Assembly: GCA_018266795.1 (NCBI GenBank)
Contig: JAFDZV010000012.1
Location: 124,001-188,000 of the forward strand
DNA length: 64,000 bases
Direction of reading: 5' to 3'
Source of the DNA: Bacteroidota bacterium
GTDB lineage: Bacteria > Bacteroidota > Ignavibacteria > OLB7
Under the pieces are notes generated by a model, which did no database searches, had not been told where the DNA came from, and was given only the letters and a program-made list of their open reading frames with translations. The translations under genes were made by a program, and so were the position numbers. Below, in pieces: positions 39,961-48,742 of the stretch (position 1 is its first letter; each line of letters begins with the position of its first letter).

Positions 39961-41028
39961 TCAACCTCTTTTATCCGGCCGTCGCCGGTTTTCCATGCCG
40001 ATCCGTTTCCAGCGCCGCTTCTCTTCAAGCGCGGCGGCCTGGTCCACACGCCGTTCCAGGTATGCAAGCTCGCGACGCATTTTCTGGTAGTTGCGAAAAC
40101 GCCGCGCATCCAGATCGCCGCGCGCAAGCGCCGCACGTATGGCGCATCCTGGCTCGTCTGCATGACGGCAGTCGGTGAATCTGCATCGGCGTGCCAGCTC
40201 CTCGACATCCTCGAATGTCTCCGCCAGGCTCTCCTCGTTGCTCCAGAGGCCAAGCTCACGCATACCGGGCGTATCGATTACCAGCGCACCGTTCGGCAGC
40301 ACGATCAGCTCACGGCTCGTTGTGGTATGGCGCCCCTTGCCGACGCTGTCGCTCACATCCCCCGTCTGCTGCACGTAGTTTCCGGCCAGCGTATTGGTAA
40401 GTGTGGACTTCCCGGTGCCCGATGAACCAAGCAGCGCCACCGTGCTTCCGGGCTGCATGTAGTGCTGCAATTCATCCAGGCCCGTTCCATCCACCACGCT
40501 GACTGCAATCACCGGCGTGCCGAAGGCAACGGTCTGCACTTCCTGGATCCGATCGGCAAGGGCGTCGCAGAGATCGGCCTTGCTCAACACGACAACCGGG
40601 CGCGCACCGCTTTCCCATGCCAGCACCAGATATCGCTCAATGCGCTGCAGATTGAAGTTGCCATCCAGTCCGGTGAGCAGGAACAATGTGTCCACATTTG
40701 CTGCCACGATCTGTTCGTTCGTGGAGTTGCCCGCCTCCTTCCGTGAGAAGACGCTGCGCCGGGGGAGCACACCATGAATTGTTGCGCTCCCTTCATGCGT
40801 GCGGAGTGCCGCCGCCACCCAGTCGCCAACCGCCGGGAGATCCGCGGGATTCACGGCACGATGCCGCAGCGCTCCGGCGATTTCCGCGCGCAGTTCCCCT
40901 TCCTCCGTAATTATGATGTATCCGTTTCGGTGGTGTTGCGCCACGCGTGCGGCGCTGTAGCCAATACGGGCATAGGGTTGAAATCCGTTCTCGAAGAACG
41001 TATCCCACCCGAGTTCTGCTCTCTGCAT
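39961..41028 (-). CDS. rsgA: Ribosome small-subunit-dependent GTPase A (RsgA/YjeQ)
   Basis: The 355-residue protein is a circularly permuted GTPase that assists 30S maturation. An N-terminal OB fold (residues ~15-85) precedes the permuted order G4-G5-G1-G2-G3: VVLSKADLCD (G4), then GSSGTGKSTLTNTL (G1, P-loop), GRHTTTSRELI (G2) and VIDTPGMREL (G3). The C-terminal zinc knuckle is CRFTDCRHADEPGC. The basic tail (KRRWKRIGMENRRRPDKRG) is typical. The start is the ATG at 41028. The start of the gene is separated from dnaE2's stop by about 410 bases containing a dispersed repeat copy. Confidence 0.95.
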   Translation of the reverse strand: MQRAELGWDTFFENGFQPYARIGYSAARVAQHHRNGYIIITEEGELRAEIAGALRHRAVNPADLPAVGDWVAAALRTHEGSATIHGVLPRRSVFSRKEAGNSTNEQIVAANVDTLFLLTGLDGNFNLQRIERYLVLAWESGARPVVVLSKADLCDALADRIQEVQTVAFGTPVIAVSVVDGTGLDELQHYMQPGSTVALLGSSGTGKSTLTNTLAGNYVQQTGDVSDSVGKGRHTTTSRELIVLPNGALVIDTPGMRELGLWSNEESLAETFEDVEELARRCRFTDCRHADEPGCAIRAALARGDLDARRFRNYQKMRRELAYLERRVDQAAALEEKRRWKRIGMENRRRPDKRG

Positions 41029-41102
41029 TGTTGTATGATTTCTCAGTGTGAAGACGTTGTTGATGCATCGTGCTCACAGAGAAATCTCCCGCTCACGCCA
41101 TT

Positions 41103-41173
41103 ACAGTTCCTGTCAAAACCGAAATGCGCTTCAGAGCCTACAGGCCTTGCAGCGCCGAATGTCAGGAACTCTT
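41103..41173 (+). repeat. Dispersed inverted-end repeat
   Basis: The best-preserved copy: ACAGTTCCTGTCAAAACCG at the left, the core CAGAGCCTACAGGCCTTGCA, and GAATGTCAGGAACTCT at the right. The outer 8 bases are perfectly complementary (AGTTCCTG with CAGGAACT). An inner pair GCGCT/AGCGC nests inside. Confidence 0.85.
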
Positions 41174-41320
41174 ACTCTTCGATCGGAATCGATCGGGAAA
41201 TGGATCTGGGAGAGCCTCTGTCACTGTCCCGGGAGCATCCGGGAACGCCCTGCGCTCAGAGATGACAATCACAGTCATATCGTTACCCTCCTTCAGATTA
41301 TTTCGTGAACGGTTGCACTA

Positions 41321-41350
41321 CGGAATATTCCGCGCCCTGCTGCGGGGCGC
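41321..41350 (-). terminator. Palindrome and hairpin after dnaE2
   Basis: A perfect 12-bp palindrome CGGAATATTCCG (41321-41332) is followed by a GCGCCC/GGGCGC hairpin (41332-41350). It lies 90 bases past the stop of dnaE2 and could terminate the mutasome operon. Confidence 0.5.
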
Positions 41351-41438
41351 CACAAAGGTAGCAATTGCAATCGATCCGTAAATGGAGCCGGTGCAATTTG
41401 CCGTTGCAGCAGGCTGCGGGCGATCGCAGAGAACCGGA

Positions 41439-44400
41439 TCATGCCACATGCGCGCGGCCACGATTGCGCCTCCCCGGCAGAACCGGCTCACCCGCCTTCA
41501 TTGCCTCGCGAACCTCCTCAACACTGAACAGCTCCGCCTGATACTCCGCAAGGCTTTCCTCGGGGCTCTGCGCATCATCGATAATCAGCCTGTCCGTGCC
41601 GCCGTATGCGCTCGGATAGCCTTCATAGCCGCCAAGCATTCCATCCAGCACCCATGCATCACGCAGCACAAGGCCGCGCCAGTTTCCCATGATCTGCAAT
41701 TCGCCCCGCGCCACGAGCGCCGAGCGTGTAAGCGTGAGCCCCAGACGTTCCCGCAGCGCGGGATAGACGATGCACTGAACCATGCCCGATTCATCCTCCA
41801 GTGTCACGAACATCACGCCGTTGGCGGTGGGAGGCATCTGACGCAGGATCACCGTTCCCGCAATCGTAAGTACCGGGTGGGGTGCCGACGGAGGACGCAG
41901 AGCCGATGCCGTGAACGCATGGCATGTGGCAATGGGGCGTACCTCAAGGCTCGTGAGCAGCCGGCGCACGAGCGTCATAGGATGTCGCCGCGCGGAGCTC
42001 TGCGCGATGAAGTCCCACTGCAACCGCTCGCGTTCGCCGAGCGCCGGAAGCGCGGGGATATCCCTCTCCTCCAGTGCGGACATCTCGAACAGCATCGGCG
42101 CACGCCGCTGGCCCGATGCGCCCAGCCTGCGCGCCAGAATACCGACCATCCAGAGCGCCCGGCGCGAACTTCGGGCCAGCGTATCCAACGCTCCGGAGCG
42201 TGCAAGCATGTCCCACGTATCCCGGGGCAATGCCACACGCGTATACAGATCCTCCATGCTCGCGAACCGGCCGTTGAGCCGTTCCAGCACGATGGCACGA
42301 GCATCATCGCCGGAGAGTTCCGTGATCGCCGCAAGCGGCTTGCGTATGCACCACACGCCATCGGCCTGCTCCAGCTCGTAGCGTATACCGGAGCGATTGA
42401 TCTCCGGCAGCAGCACCGGCACACCGAATCGCCGTGCCTCCTCCTCGAGTGTGTTGAGGGAGTACATGCCGGGCCGCTGCTGCATGATGGCCGCCATGAA
42501 CGCGGCCGGATGATGCTCCTTCAGCCAGCACGACTGGTATACCGTCTTCGCGAACGCCGCCGCATGCGAGCGGCAGAATCCGTAGCCGACGAAGTTGGAG
42601 ATCTTGTCGAACACGTAGTTCGCACGCTCCTCCGTGACGCCCCGCTCAATGGCACCGCACACGAAGCGTCCGCGCATCCCCTCCATCTCCACGGCGCTTC
42701 TGAATCTGGACATCAACGACCGGAAGCTGTCCGCCTCCGCGAGCGACATCCCGGCAAACTGATGCGCAACCTCCAGCACCTGTTCCTGGTAAAGGATCAC
42801 GCCGTAGGTATCCTTCAACAGCGGCTCCAGAAGGGGATCATCGTAGATCACCGGCTCGATGCCGCGGCGCCTGTTGATGAAGGGGCGCACCATCCCTCCT
42901 TGCAGAGGCCCGGGACGGAAGAGCGCGATCTCCGCGATCAGATCGCCGAATGTCTCCGGCTGATGCATCGCAAGCAGATGCATCTGTCCCTGCGACTCGA
43001 TCTGGAAGGTGCCGAGCGTCCGGCCGGAACGTATCAACCCGAACGTAGCGGGATCGTTCAGCGGAAGCTCGTCGATATCGATCCGCTGGCCGGTGCTTCG
43101 CTCGATCAGTTCCAATGCCTCGCTCACCGCGGCAAGCATGCGAAGGCCAAGCACGTCCAGCTTGATCAACCCCAGCGCCTCCACATCGTTCTTGTCGAAC
43201 TGCACCTCCTTGACGCCGTTCGCCGATACCTGAATCGGCGTGTAGTTGTGAAGCGGGCTGCGTGAGAGAATCATGCCGCCAGAATGCAGTCCCAGGTGGC
43301 GCGGACATCCCTCCAGCGACTCCGTCATCTCCATCAGCAGATCGATCAATGGCGATTCGCCAAGCACCGCAACGATGTTCTCCCGGTAACTGCGTACCGC
43401 GCGCGGCGAACCGGAGGGCACGGTACTGGTGAGATCGCTCAACACTTCGTTCGGCCAGCCAAGCGCTTTCGCCACGTCGCGCAATGCCATGCGCAGGCCG
43501 TAGGTAATCACCGTTGCAGTCATCGCCGTCTGCTCCGTTCCGAAACGTTCCTCCATCCATGCAATCACTTCGCTGCGCCTCTCCGAATCGAAGTCGATAT
43601 CGATATCCGGTGTGCTTTTGCGGCCGCCGTGAAGGAAGCGCTCGAAGAGAAGGTGATGTTCCAACGGATCGACACCGGTGATGCCGAGCAGGTAGGCGAC
43701 GATGGAGTTGGCCGCGGAGCCGCGCCCTGCGCAGCGTATGCCGCGGCGGCGCGCCTCATCCGTTACCTCGCTTACAACAAGGAAGAACTCCTCGAGGCCA
43801 AGGGCCCCAACCACCGAGAGCTCGTTTGCCAACTGCTTCATCGCATGCTCGCGGCGCGATACGTTGTAGCGATGCGGCACGGCGGCGATGCAGCGATCGT
43901 GAAGCAGCGTAAAGGGGAGCACGCCATCGGGAAGGCGCGCTCCCGGCGAGACGATGGCGCCCGGAAGAAGATCCACGGAACAGGAGCCGGCAATTGCCGC
44001 CGCGTTCTCGAACGCTTCGGGGAACGGGATGTGCCGCCGCATCTGCAATTCATCCTTCATATACAGTTCACCGTTCACGGGGCGTTCCGGATGCGGCTGA
44101 TAGACCGTAATGCCGAGACGAATGCAGGAGGCGAGATCGTAGCGTGTGTATTCCTCGCGATGTGCGTGGCGAACGTCGCCGGTCGCCACCAGCCCGATGC
44201 CCAGCGGCACGGCCAGATCGTAGAGCTTGGTTATCAGCGCCCCGTCTCCCGGCCGTGCATAGTGCGCAAGCTCCGCGTACAGATGCCCGCCGAACACCTC
44301 ACGCAGCATTGCAAGCCATCGGCGCGCGGCCCCCTCCTGCCGTTCCATCGCCAACCGGTAGAGAAGGCCGTCGCGGCCGCCGCTCAGACAGACAAGGCCG

Positions 44401-44762
44401 TCGCGATGCTCCGCGATATCGGCGAGAGAAAGGGCAGGCTCCTCACGCGATGCCAGATGAGCCTGTGTGAGGATGCGGCAAAGATTGCCGTAGCCCTGCT
44501 GCGTGCGCGCCAGCAGCACGAGCGGCGATCGGCCGTTCCCAACCGAGGCATCGGCGACAACACCAACCTCCGCCCCGATGATCGGCCGGATGCGATGCCT
44601 GCGGCAGGCCTGCTGAAAGCGAACGGCGCCGTAGACACCGTTCGTATCGGTCAGGGCAAGCGCCTCCATCCCGTGTGCCGCCGCGGCTGCCGCGAGCTCT
44701 TCGGGAGAGGAACCGCCCGCCAGGAAGCTGAACCAGCTTCGAGCGTGCAGATGTGCGAACAT
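41439..44762 (-). CDS. dnaE2: Error-prone DNA polymerase DnaE2 (ImuC)
   Basis: The start at 44762 (MFAHLHARSWFSFLAGGSSP) matches the PHP-domain N-terminus of DnaE2; the frame upstream is noise. The 1107-residue protein has the PHP domain (residues ~1-270), the C-family polymerase palm with STPDIDIDFDSERRSEVI carrying two catalytic Asp, the third Asp in LIKLDVLGLRML, then helix-hairpin-helix and OB domains (LTIAGTVILRQMPPTANGVM). DnaE2 is the non-essential translesion polymerase of the ImuB-dependent mutasome. It is the last gene of the leftward operon S24-ImuB-DUF6504-DnaE2. No DnaQ-like exonuclease is present. Confidence 0.93.
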   Translation of the reverse strand: MFAHLHARSWFSFLAGGSSPEELAAAAAAHGMEALALTDTNGVYGAVRFQQACRRHRIRPIIGAEVGVVADASVGNGRSPLVLLARTQQGYGNLCRILTQAHLASREEPALSLADIAEHRDGLVCLSGGRDGLLYRLAMERQEGAARRWLAMLREVFGGHLYAELAHYARPGDGALITKLYDLAVPLGIGLVATGDVRHAHREEYTRYDLASCIRLGITVYQPHPERPVNGELYMKDELQMRRHIPFPEAFENAAAIAGSCSVDLLPGAIVSPGARLPDGVLPFTLLHDRCIAAVPHRYNVSRREHAMKQLANELSVVGALGLEEFFLVVSEVTDEARRRGIRCAGRGSAANSIVAYLLGITGVDPLEHHLLFERFLHGGRKSTPDIDIDFDSERRSEVIAWMEERFGTEQTAMTATVITYGLRMALRDVAKALGWPNEVLSDLTSTVPSGSPRAVRSYRENIVAVLGESPLIDLLMEMTESLEGCPRHLGLHSGGMILSRSPLHNYTPIQVSANGVKEVQFDKNDVEALGLIKLDVLGLRMLAAVSEALELIERSTGQRIDIDELPLNDPATFGLIRSGRTLGTFQIESQGQMHLLAMHQPETFGDLIAEIALFRPGPLQGGMVRPFINRRRGIEPVIYDDPLLEPLLKDTYGVILYQEQVLEVAHQFAGMSLAEADSFRSLMSRFRSAVEMEGMRGRFVCGAIERGVTEERANYVFDKISNFVGYGFCRSHAAAFAKTVYQSCWLKEHHPAAFMAAIMQQRPGMYSLNTLEEEARRFGVPVLLPEINRSGIRYELEQADGVWCIRKPLAAITELSGDDARAIVLERLNGRFASMEDLYTRVALPRDTWDMLARSGALDTLARSSRRALWMVGILARRLGASGQRRAPMLFEMSALEERDIPALPALGERERLQWDFIAQSSARRHPMTLVRRLLTSLEVRPIATCHAFTASALRPPSAPHPVLTIAGTVILRQMPPTANGVMFVTLEDESGMVQCIVYPALRERLGLTLTRSALVARGELQIMGNWRGLVLRDAWVLDGMLGGYEGYPSAYGGTDRLIIDDAQSPEESLAEYQAELFSVEEVREAMKAGEPVLPGRRNRGRAHVA

Positions 44763-44904
44763 GAATGCCTCAGGGGGGCTAGGGCACCTGGATCGGGTCA
44801 GGGAAATTCGGCATCGCAGCCATGTGCCCGCATCATGCACTGTCCGGGCACACGCACAACGCGTATGCGTATGCGTATGCAGGCCATGCATGCGGCGACG
44901 CACA

Positions 44905-45141
44905 TCAATCGCTGATGCGGGAGAGATGCCACGTTTCTCCCGCCTTGAACAGTTCCATCGTTCCGCCATCGGTATCCAGGCGGAGATAGTTCCGGCGCAT
45001 CGGGGAGGATGTCCACCACTCTCCCTCGGCAATCCAGAAGTCGATCATCGCACGCACGATGTAGCGACGTTTTCGCCAGATAACCACACGGGGCATACGG
45101 TGAGCAGGCTCAACCGCCACCTCTTCCATGATGAGTTTCAT
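44905..45141 (-). CDS. DUF6504 family protein, mutasome-linked
   Basis: The 78-residue protein starts MKLIMEEVAVEPAHRMPRVV (45141); an ATG at 45165 would overlap ImuB by 20 bases. It contains WRKRRYIVRAMIDFWIAEGEWW and ends YLRLDTDGGTMELFKAGETWHL-like, matching the short DUF6504 family often found next to ImuB/DnaE2. The role is unknown; a helper or clamp-binding peptide has been suggested for similar neighbours. It sits 4 bases after the ImuB stop and 142 bases before dnaE2, so it is in the operon. Confidence 0.75.
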   Translation of the reverse strand: MKLIMEEVAVEPAHRMPRVVIWRKRRYIVRAMIDFWIAEGEWWTSSPMRRNYLRLDTDGGTMELFKAGETWHLSRISD

Positions 45142-45145
45142 GGCA

Positions 45146-46294
45146 TCATGCGTTGTAGGGTTCATAGCGCACACCGCATTCCGGCAGGTAGGCATGCATG
45201 TCGGTAATGCTTGCGCGCAGAAGACGCCCCGGGTAGCGGCGATTGAGCGTGCGCACGGCATTGGCGAGAGCAGGACGATTATCGAAAAGCCCTCCCTGTA
45301 TTCCGTCCGGCCAGGTAAGCCCGCCAAGCGTGAGCACTATCGAGAGGATCCGTGGAGCCGGTCCGCTGCATGGAGGAAGCAATCCATCGAAGAGCGTGCG
45401 GGCAACGGTTCTGAAGTGCCCGGCGTGTGCCGTCGGCAACTTCAATACGCGCCGTGCCGCATCGCTTCTCTCCAGGCCGATGCCCTCGATGCGCAGCGTA
45501 AGGATCTGGGCCCGCCGTGCGCCCAGGCCCTGCACGGCCTCTGCGACGATGCGATCGAGTATGGGAAGAATTTCGCCGGGCTCCGATACCGGATCGTTGA
45601 ACGCGAAGGCGGCCGTCACTGCCGGCGGCGACTGATGGATGGGAATGGGAGGATCGGGGCCGTGGGGGTGAAGGAGATCGAAGAGTCCCTCCCCGGCCGT
45701 GCCGAACTGTGCGGCAAGATGGCGGCGGGAGAGCGAGGCGGCACGTTTCACGGTTGTGAGCCCGAAAAGTGCAAGCCGGTCAACGATTGCAGGGTCGATG
45801 CCGAAGGCCGCGAGATGCCGCACCGGATCGGTGCAGAGAAAACGCTCCTCGTCACGCCGGGCGACACTGTGGATCGCGCCGGGTTTCGCGCTCTGCGCCG
45901 CAAGGCGTGCGAGGAACGATGTGCGGGCGATGCCGAGCCGCGTGCCGAACGTTTCGTTCAGCAGCTTCAACGCCGGCATATCCCAGGGTTCGAGCACGAC
46001 ACATCCCTGCGCCGCCGCGCGAAGACGTGGCGCAACCTCCGCAAGAACCGTGAGGAGATCCTCCCAGACCGCAGCGTCGAGATGTGGATCGTGGCGATGG
46101 AACGATGCATCGGGAACAAGCTCGCGCACGCGCGCAAGCAACTCCCCGACAACGATGCCGCGCAACGCAAGATCGTCGCTCACGGCATGTACGCGCCGGC
46201 CGTCGTGGATGCAGACCGATCGTTCCGTTGGATCGATCCATCTCCGCACCCAGGCGGAATAACTGGCGATGAGAAGAGCCGCAGTTTCTTCCAT
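45146..46294 (-). CDS. imuB: ImuB-like Y-family polymerase homologue
   Basis: The 382-residue protein resembles the catalytically inactive Y-family polymerase subunit ImuB that bridges DnaE2 to the sliding clamp. It has a palm/fingers region (VRELVPDASFHRHDPHLDAA), the GIARTSFLARLAAQSAKPG segment, then RHLAAFGIDPAIVDRLALFG (thumb helix-hairpin) and a little-finger-like end. The catalytic acidic residues of active Y-family enzymes are not visible, as expected for ImuB. It is shorter than typical ImuB (about 500) and lacks the long C-terminal extension. Spacing of 4 bases from the S24 gene and DUF6504 makes one operon. Confidence 0.8.
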   Translation of the reverse strand: MEETAALLIASYSAWVRRWIDPTERSVCIHDGRRVHAVSDDLALRGIVVGELLARVRELVPDASFHRHDPHLDAAVWEDLLTVLAEVAPRLRAAAQGCVVLEPWDMPALKLLNETFGTRLGIARTSFLARLAAQSAKPGAIHSVARRDEERFLCTDPVRHLAAFGIDPAIVDRLALFGLTTVKRAASLSRRHLAAQFGTAGEGLFDLLHPHGPDPPIPIHQSPPAVTAAFAFNDPVSEPGEILPILDRIVAEAVQGLGARRAQILTLRIEGIGLERSDAARRVLKLPTAHAGHFRTVARTLFDGLLPPCSGPAPRILSIVLTLGGLTWPDGIQGGLFDNRPALANAVRTLNRRYPGRLLRASITDMHAYLPECGVRYEPYNA

Positions 46295-46298
46295 CGCG

Positions 46299-46742
46299 TC
46301 ACCGTACGAATTGTGTTATCACCAGCCTGGCTGTCACCACGCCTTCGATGCTGAACGTATCGAATGGATGGTGCTGTTCGGGATAGCCCGCACATGCGGC
46401 CATCAGCCAGAGCCCGCCGCTGTCGTAATGGATACGCCTGATGATGCGCCCCACACGATCGATCATGACCACGCAGAGATCTCCATTGCGCGGCGCGAGG
46501 CCGCACCGGACAACGGCGTACATGCCGCGTGCAAGCCCGGCGCCGTTCATGGCGTCGTCCTCTACTGCAATCAGGTAATCGTCGGGGTGAAGTCCTGGAA
46601 CGGCCGCATCGGTGATGCGGCGCGCAAGCGTATCCTCCGCAATCCCTCGCGGGAAATCGGACGATGTCGCCGTGGTGGAGCCCGTCGCGGTCGGCCGTTC
46701 ATGTGTCCATGACCGATCACGGTAGGATTGCTCCCGATGCAT
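46299..46742 (-). CDS. S24/UmuD-like protein lacking both catalytic residues
   Basis: Homology to UmuD/LexA S24 peptidases is in the last ~100 residues: YLIAVEDDAMNGAGLARGMY and NGDLCVVMIDRVGRIIRRIH, then AACAGYPEQHHPF. In UmuD the equivalent places are GDSM (catalytic Ser) and VKKL (catalytic Lys); here they are Ala and Arg. So self-cleavage is not expected. I place the start at 46742 (MHREQSYRDRSW); the frame stays open upstream to an ATG at 47054, passing through three 18-residue repeats, so a longer protein is possible. It occupies the position imuA or lexA has in mutasome operons. Confidence 0.7.
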   Translation of the reverse strand: MHREQSYRDRSWTHERPTATGSTTATSSDFPRGIAEDTLARRITDAAVPGLHPDDYLIAVEDDAMNGAGLARGMYAVVRCGLAPRNGDLCVVMIDRVGRIIRRIHYDSGGLWLMAACAGYPEQHHPFDTFSIEGVVTARLVITQFVR

Positions 46743-46753
46743 CCGGACGCCGG

Positions 46754-46879
46754 ACCGCTCCTGAGAGCGGAAGGGGAATATGGAAGATCCATCCGCACTC
46801 ATCCCCGATTGCTCCTGGGAACAATCGGGCAATGCAGCGGCATGCCCTGTGCAGGCACCGCTCCGCTCCTGGGAACGGA
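46754..46879. repeat. Three 54-bp tandem repeats with self-complementary arms
   Basis: The loop CTCCTGGGAA (CTCCTGAGAG in the first unit) begins at 46758, 46812 and 46866, exactly 54 bases apart. Around each loop the arms pair but differ in sequence: CCG/CGG (46755-57, 46768-70), CCCGATTG/CAATCGGG (46804-11, 46822-29) and TCCG/CGGA (46862-65, 46876-79). In the minus-strand frame the unit is 18 residues with SQERSG/SQEQSG. It lies between the operon's promoter and the S24 start. Confidence 0.7.
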
Positions 46880-47109
46880 AGGGCAACGCAGAGGGTTCCT
46901 CCGCACCCGCAGATGTGCAGAGGTTCTTCCTGTTCCGGCATCCACGTTGTTGGGGAATCGCAGGGTCAGCAGGAGTACGCCCCAAAGCGGCCTGAACATG
47001 GCCAGCATACTCCGGCCCCGTCAACGAGGGTCGGTTGTGTTGTTCCATAGTCATCGGGCAGAGCCACCGGCCCGAGTCAGATGGTGAGAGGGTTGTCGTG
47101 TCCGGGGCG

Positions 47110-47139
47110 AATATAGGAAAGCCTTGCGATGGTGTGCAA
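47110..47139 (-). promoter_or_regulatory. Sigma-70-type promoter of the mutasome operon
   Basis: On the minus strand TTGCAC (47139-47134) and TATATT (47115-47110) are separated by 18 bases, with a G/C-poor discriminator afterwards. It points toward the S24-ImuB-DUF6504-DnaE2 genes. I see no recognisable SOS box. Confidence 0.6.
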
Positions 47140-47255
47140 GCGAACACCTGCCGAAGAAAAAAAAGAATGTTCCCCCGCTCTTCTCAGTTGCGGTGACCAC
47201 GCAGGGAATGAACAGCATGCCGGGGGTGGACATTATGCCGTTGTGTGCCGTGCCG

Positions 47256-48168
47256 TCATGGGCTGCGGCGGAGCAGGTGGCGCTTACATTGTGGTGGTGG
47301 GGATATCCGCGTGCCCCATCATCTGCTGCACCGCACCGATGCTCCGGCAATCCCCCAGCAGGTGTATCGCAAAACTGTGCCGCAGTGTACGCGGCGTGGC
47401 GGCCTTCTCGATTCCCGACGCGCGCAATGCCCGCTTGAATGCACGCTGCACCACCGATTCATCAAGATGCCCGCGCACGGTTACTCCGGATGCATGGTCG
47501 ATGGAGCGATGCATCGCCGGGAACAGGAACTGCCAGCCCCATGCCCGCCTCCCGGTGGCATGCAAGGCCGGGGCATTGCCATATCCTTCCTCCACATCCA
47601 GCAGGTGGCGCGCGTGCGCAGTTGCAGGCACAGCAGGTCGTAATGCCTGGCCGGCAGTGGCCGGTGATGCCCGCTGCCTCGAGTGCCGTGCACCCGTGAT
47701 GCAGCGCCTGCGCAGGTCGATGTCACGCACACGAAGCTGAAGGCATTGGCGCAACCGCAGTCCGGTGCCGTACAGAAGCTCCGCAATGATATGATGCGGC
47801 GCGGCAAGCTTGCCGATAACGGCCCGCACCTCCCCGTGTGTGAGCACCACGGGCGGCACACGAACCGGCATCGGCAGCGCGGGCGCCCGAAGCGTGAGCG
47901 ATACGATCGGCCGGGCCAGCACCTTGTTGAAGAGGAACAGCAGGGCGCTCCGTGCCAGGCACCGGGTGGAATCGGAAAGCCCGTGCTGCGTCCGGAGCGC
48001 TGTAAGAAATCCGGCAACCTCGTCGGCGCCCAGAGCATCGATGGGCCGTGCCGCGTGATGGTTGATGAATCGTCCGATCCAGTAGATGTATGCGCGTTCG
48101 GTGCTCGGGCCAAGGCCGTGGTGGCGCATGCGGCTGCGCACGCGCATGAGAAGGGCGTTGTTGTTCAT
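47256..48168 (-). pseudogene. intI: Integron integrase (IntI-type tyrosine recombinase), decayed
   Basis: The N-terminal domain reads GLGPSTERAYIYWIGRFINH and FLTALRTQHGLSDSTRCLA, and the integron-specific patch is RAWGWQFLFPAMHRSIDHAS, diagnostic of IntI rather than XerC. Decay signs: the catalytic His in the usual TPHTLRHSF is Arg (TPRTLRHSF); the active-site Lys hairpin survives only in a shifted frame (VHGTRGSGHHR), so two compensating frame changes lie around 47600-47700; and after GHADIPTTTM the codon for the nucleophilic Tyr is TAA, with the expected HLLRRSP tail one frame later to a stop at 47256-47258. The start at 48168 (MNNNALLMRVRSRM) is approximate. Confidence 0.85.
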
Positions 48169-48583
48169 GGAGGTGATGATGCATTCCATGGCCCGGTGCC
48201 CGGCCGCTCCGTGGTACGGTTGCGCGCGGCGGGCAACGGCGCAATCTGCGGAAGCGGAATGCAACGGGCAAACGCCGATCGTTCGTGCGCATTACACGGC
48301 ATACGTTGGGGACACCATGCCGTGCTCCCGTATGTTGCCATCCGCTTTACGGCATTCCCTCGTGTCCGGCGTGAGGGAGGTGCCGGGAGCACTCCGATGG
48401 GACGCCGCTCCGCGGCTCGATGGCATGACTGGATGCACCAGTGCCGGGTATTGCAAACGCCGTCAGGCGCGAACTGTGGGTAGCATGCAGACGCCCGACG
48501 TGAACAAGCACAACAAAAGGTGCGAACCATTCGGCGCACGGGCTCCGGCGAACTGAGTCACTACCGAATATTGGCGGCGGTCG
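48169..48583. other. Region upstream of the integrase, possible old attI side
   Basis: About 415 bases where an integron would carry attI and its first cassettes. I find no GTTRRRY core and no attC. No gene is supported. Confidence 0.35.
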
Positions 48584-48742
48584 TCATGATGTGCCCCTCT
48601 CCGTCTCCAGCAATGCCGTGATGGCCTTCAGCTCTTCGGCGATGAAGCCACACACGTCAGCCAGGGTCATGACTTCAGCGGCCGTGGGTTTGCCGGAGGG
48701 ATACATCCGAAAAAGAACCGTCCACGCTCCGTTTGGTCCCAT
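48584..48742 (-). CDS. Small hypothetical protein (52 residues)
   Basis: Starts MGPNGAWTVLFRMYPSGKPT, or from a GTG at 48763 with seven more residues. It has a helix-rich end (TLADVCGFIAEELKAITALL) and stops at 48584-48586 in TCATGA. Composition and the acidic helix look like a real, short protein, perhaps a cassette or accessory product. No family. It sits beside the intI remnant, in the direction of intI. Confidence 0.45.
   Translation of the reverse strand: MGPNGAWTVLFRMYPSGKPTAAEVMTLADVCGFIAEELKAITALLETERGTS

Larger units (their letters stand above)
41029..41438. other. Intergenic region with repeat and hairpins
   Basis: A dispersed repeat copy occupies 41103-41173. A perfect palindrome CGGAATATTCCG is at 41321-41332, directly followed by a GCGCCC/GGGCGC hairpin to 41350. 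No gene is supported; it is the 3' flank of the mutasome operon. Confidence 0.5.
46743..47255. promoter_or_regulatory. Control region of the mutasome operon
   Basis: About 510 bases between the S24 start and the end of the intI pseudogene. It contains three 54-bp repeats (46754-46879) and a promoter at 47110-47139; a T-rich run on the minus strand at about 47155-47166 could end intI transcripts. The frame of the S24 gene stays open through the repeats. Confidence 0.55.

Noticed and set aside
46754-46879. The 54-bp repeats read as a CRISPR array
   Set aside because: Units are contiguous with no unique spacers, only three in number, and no cas gene is present.
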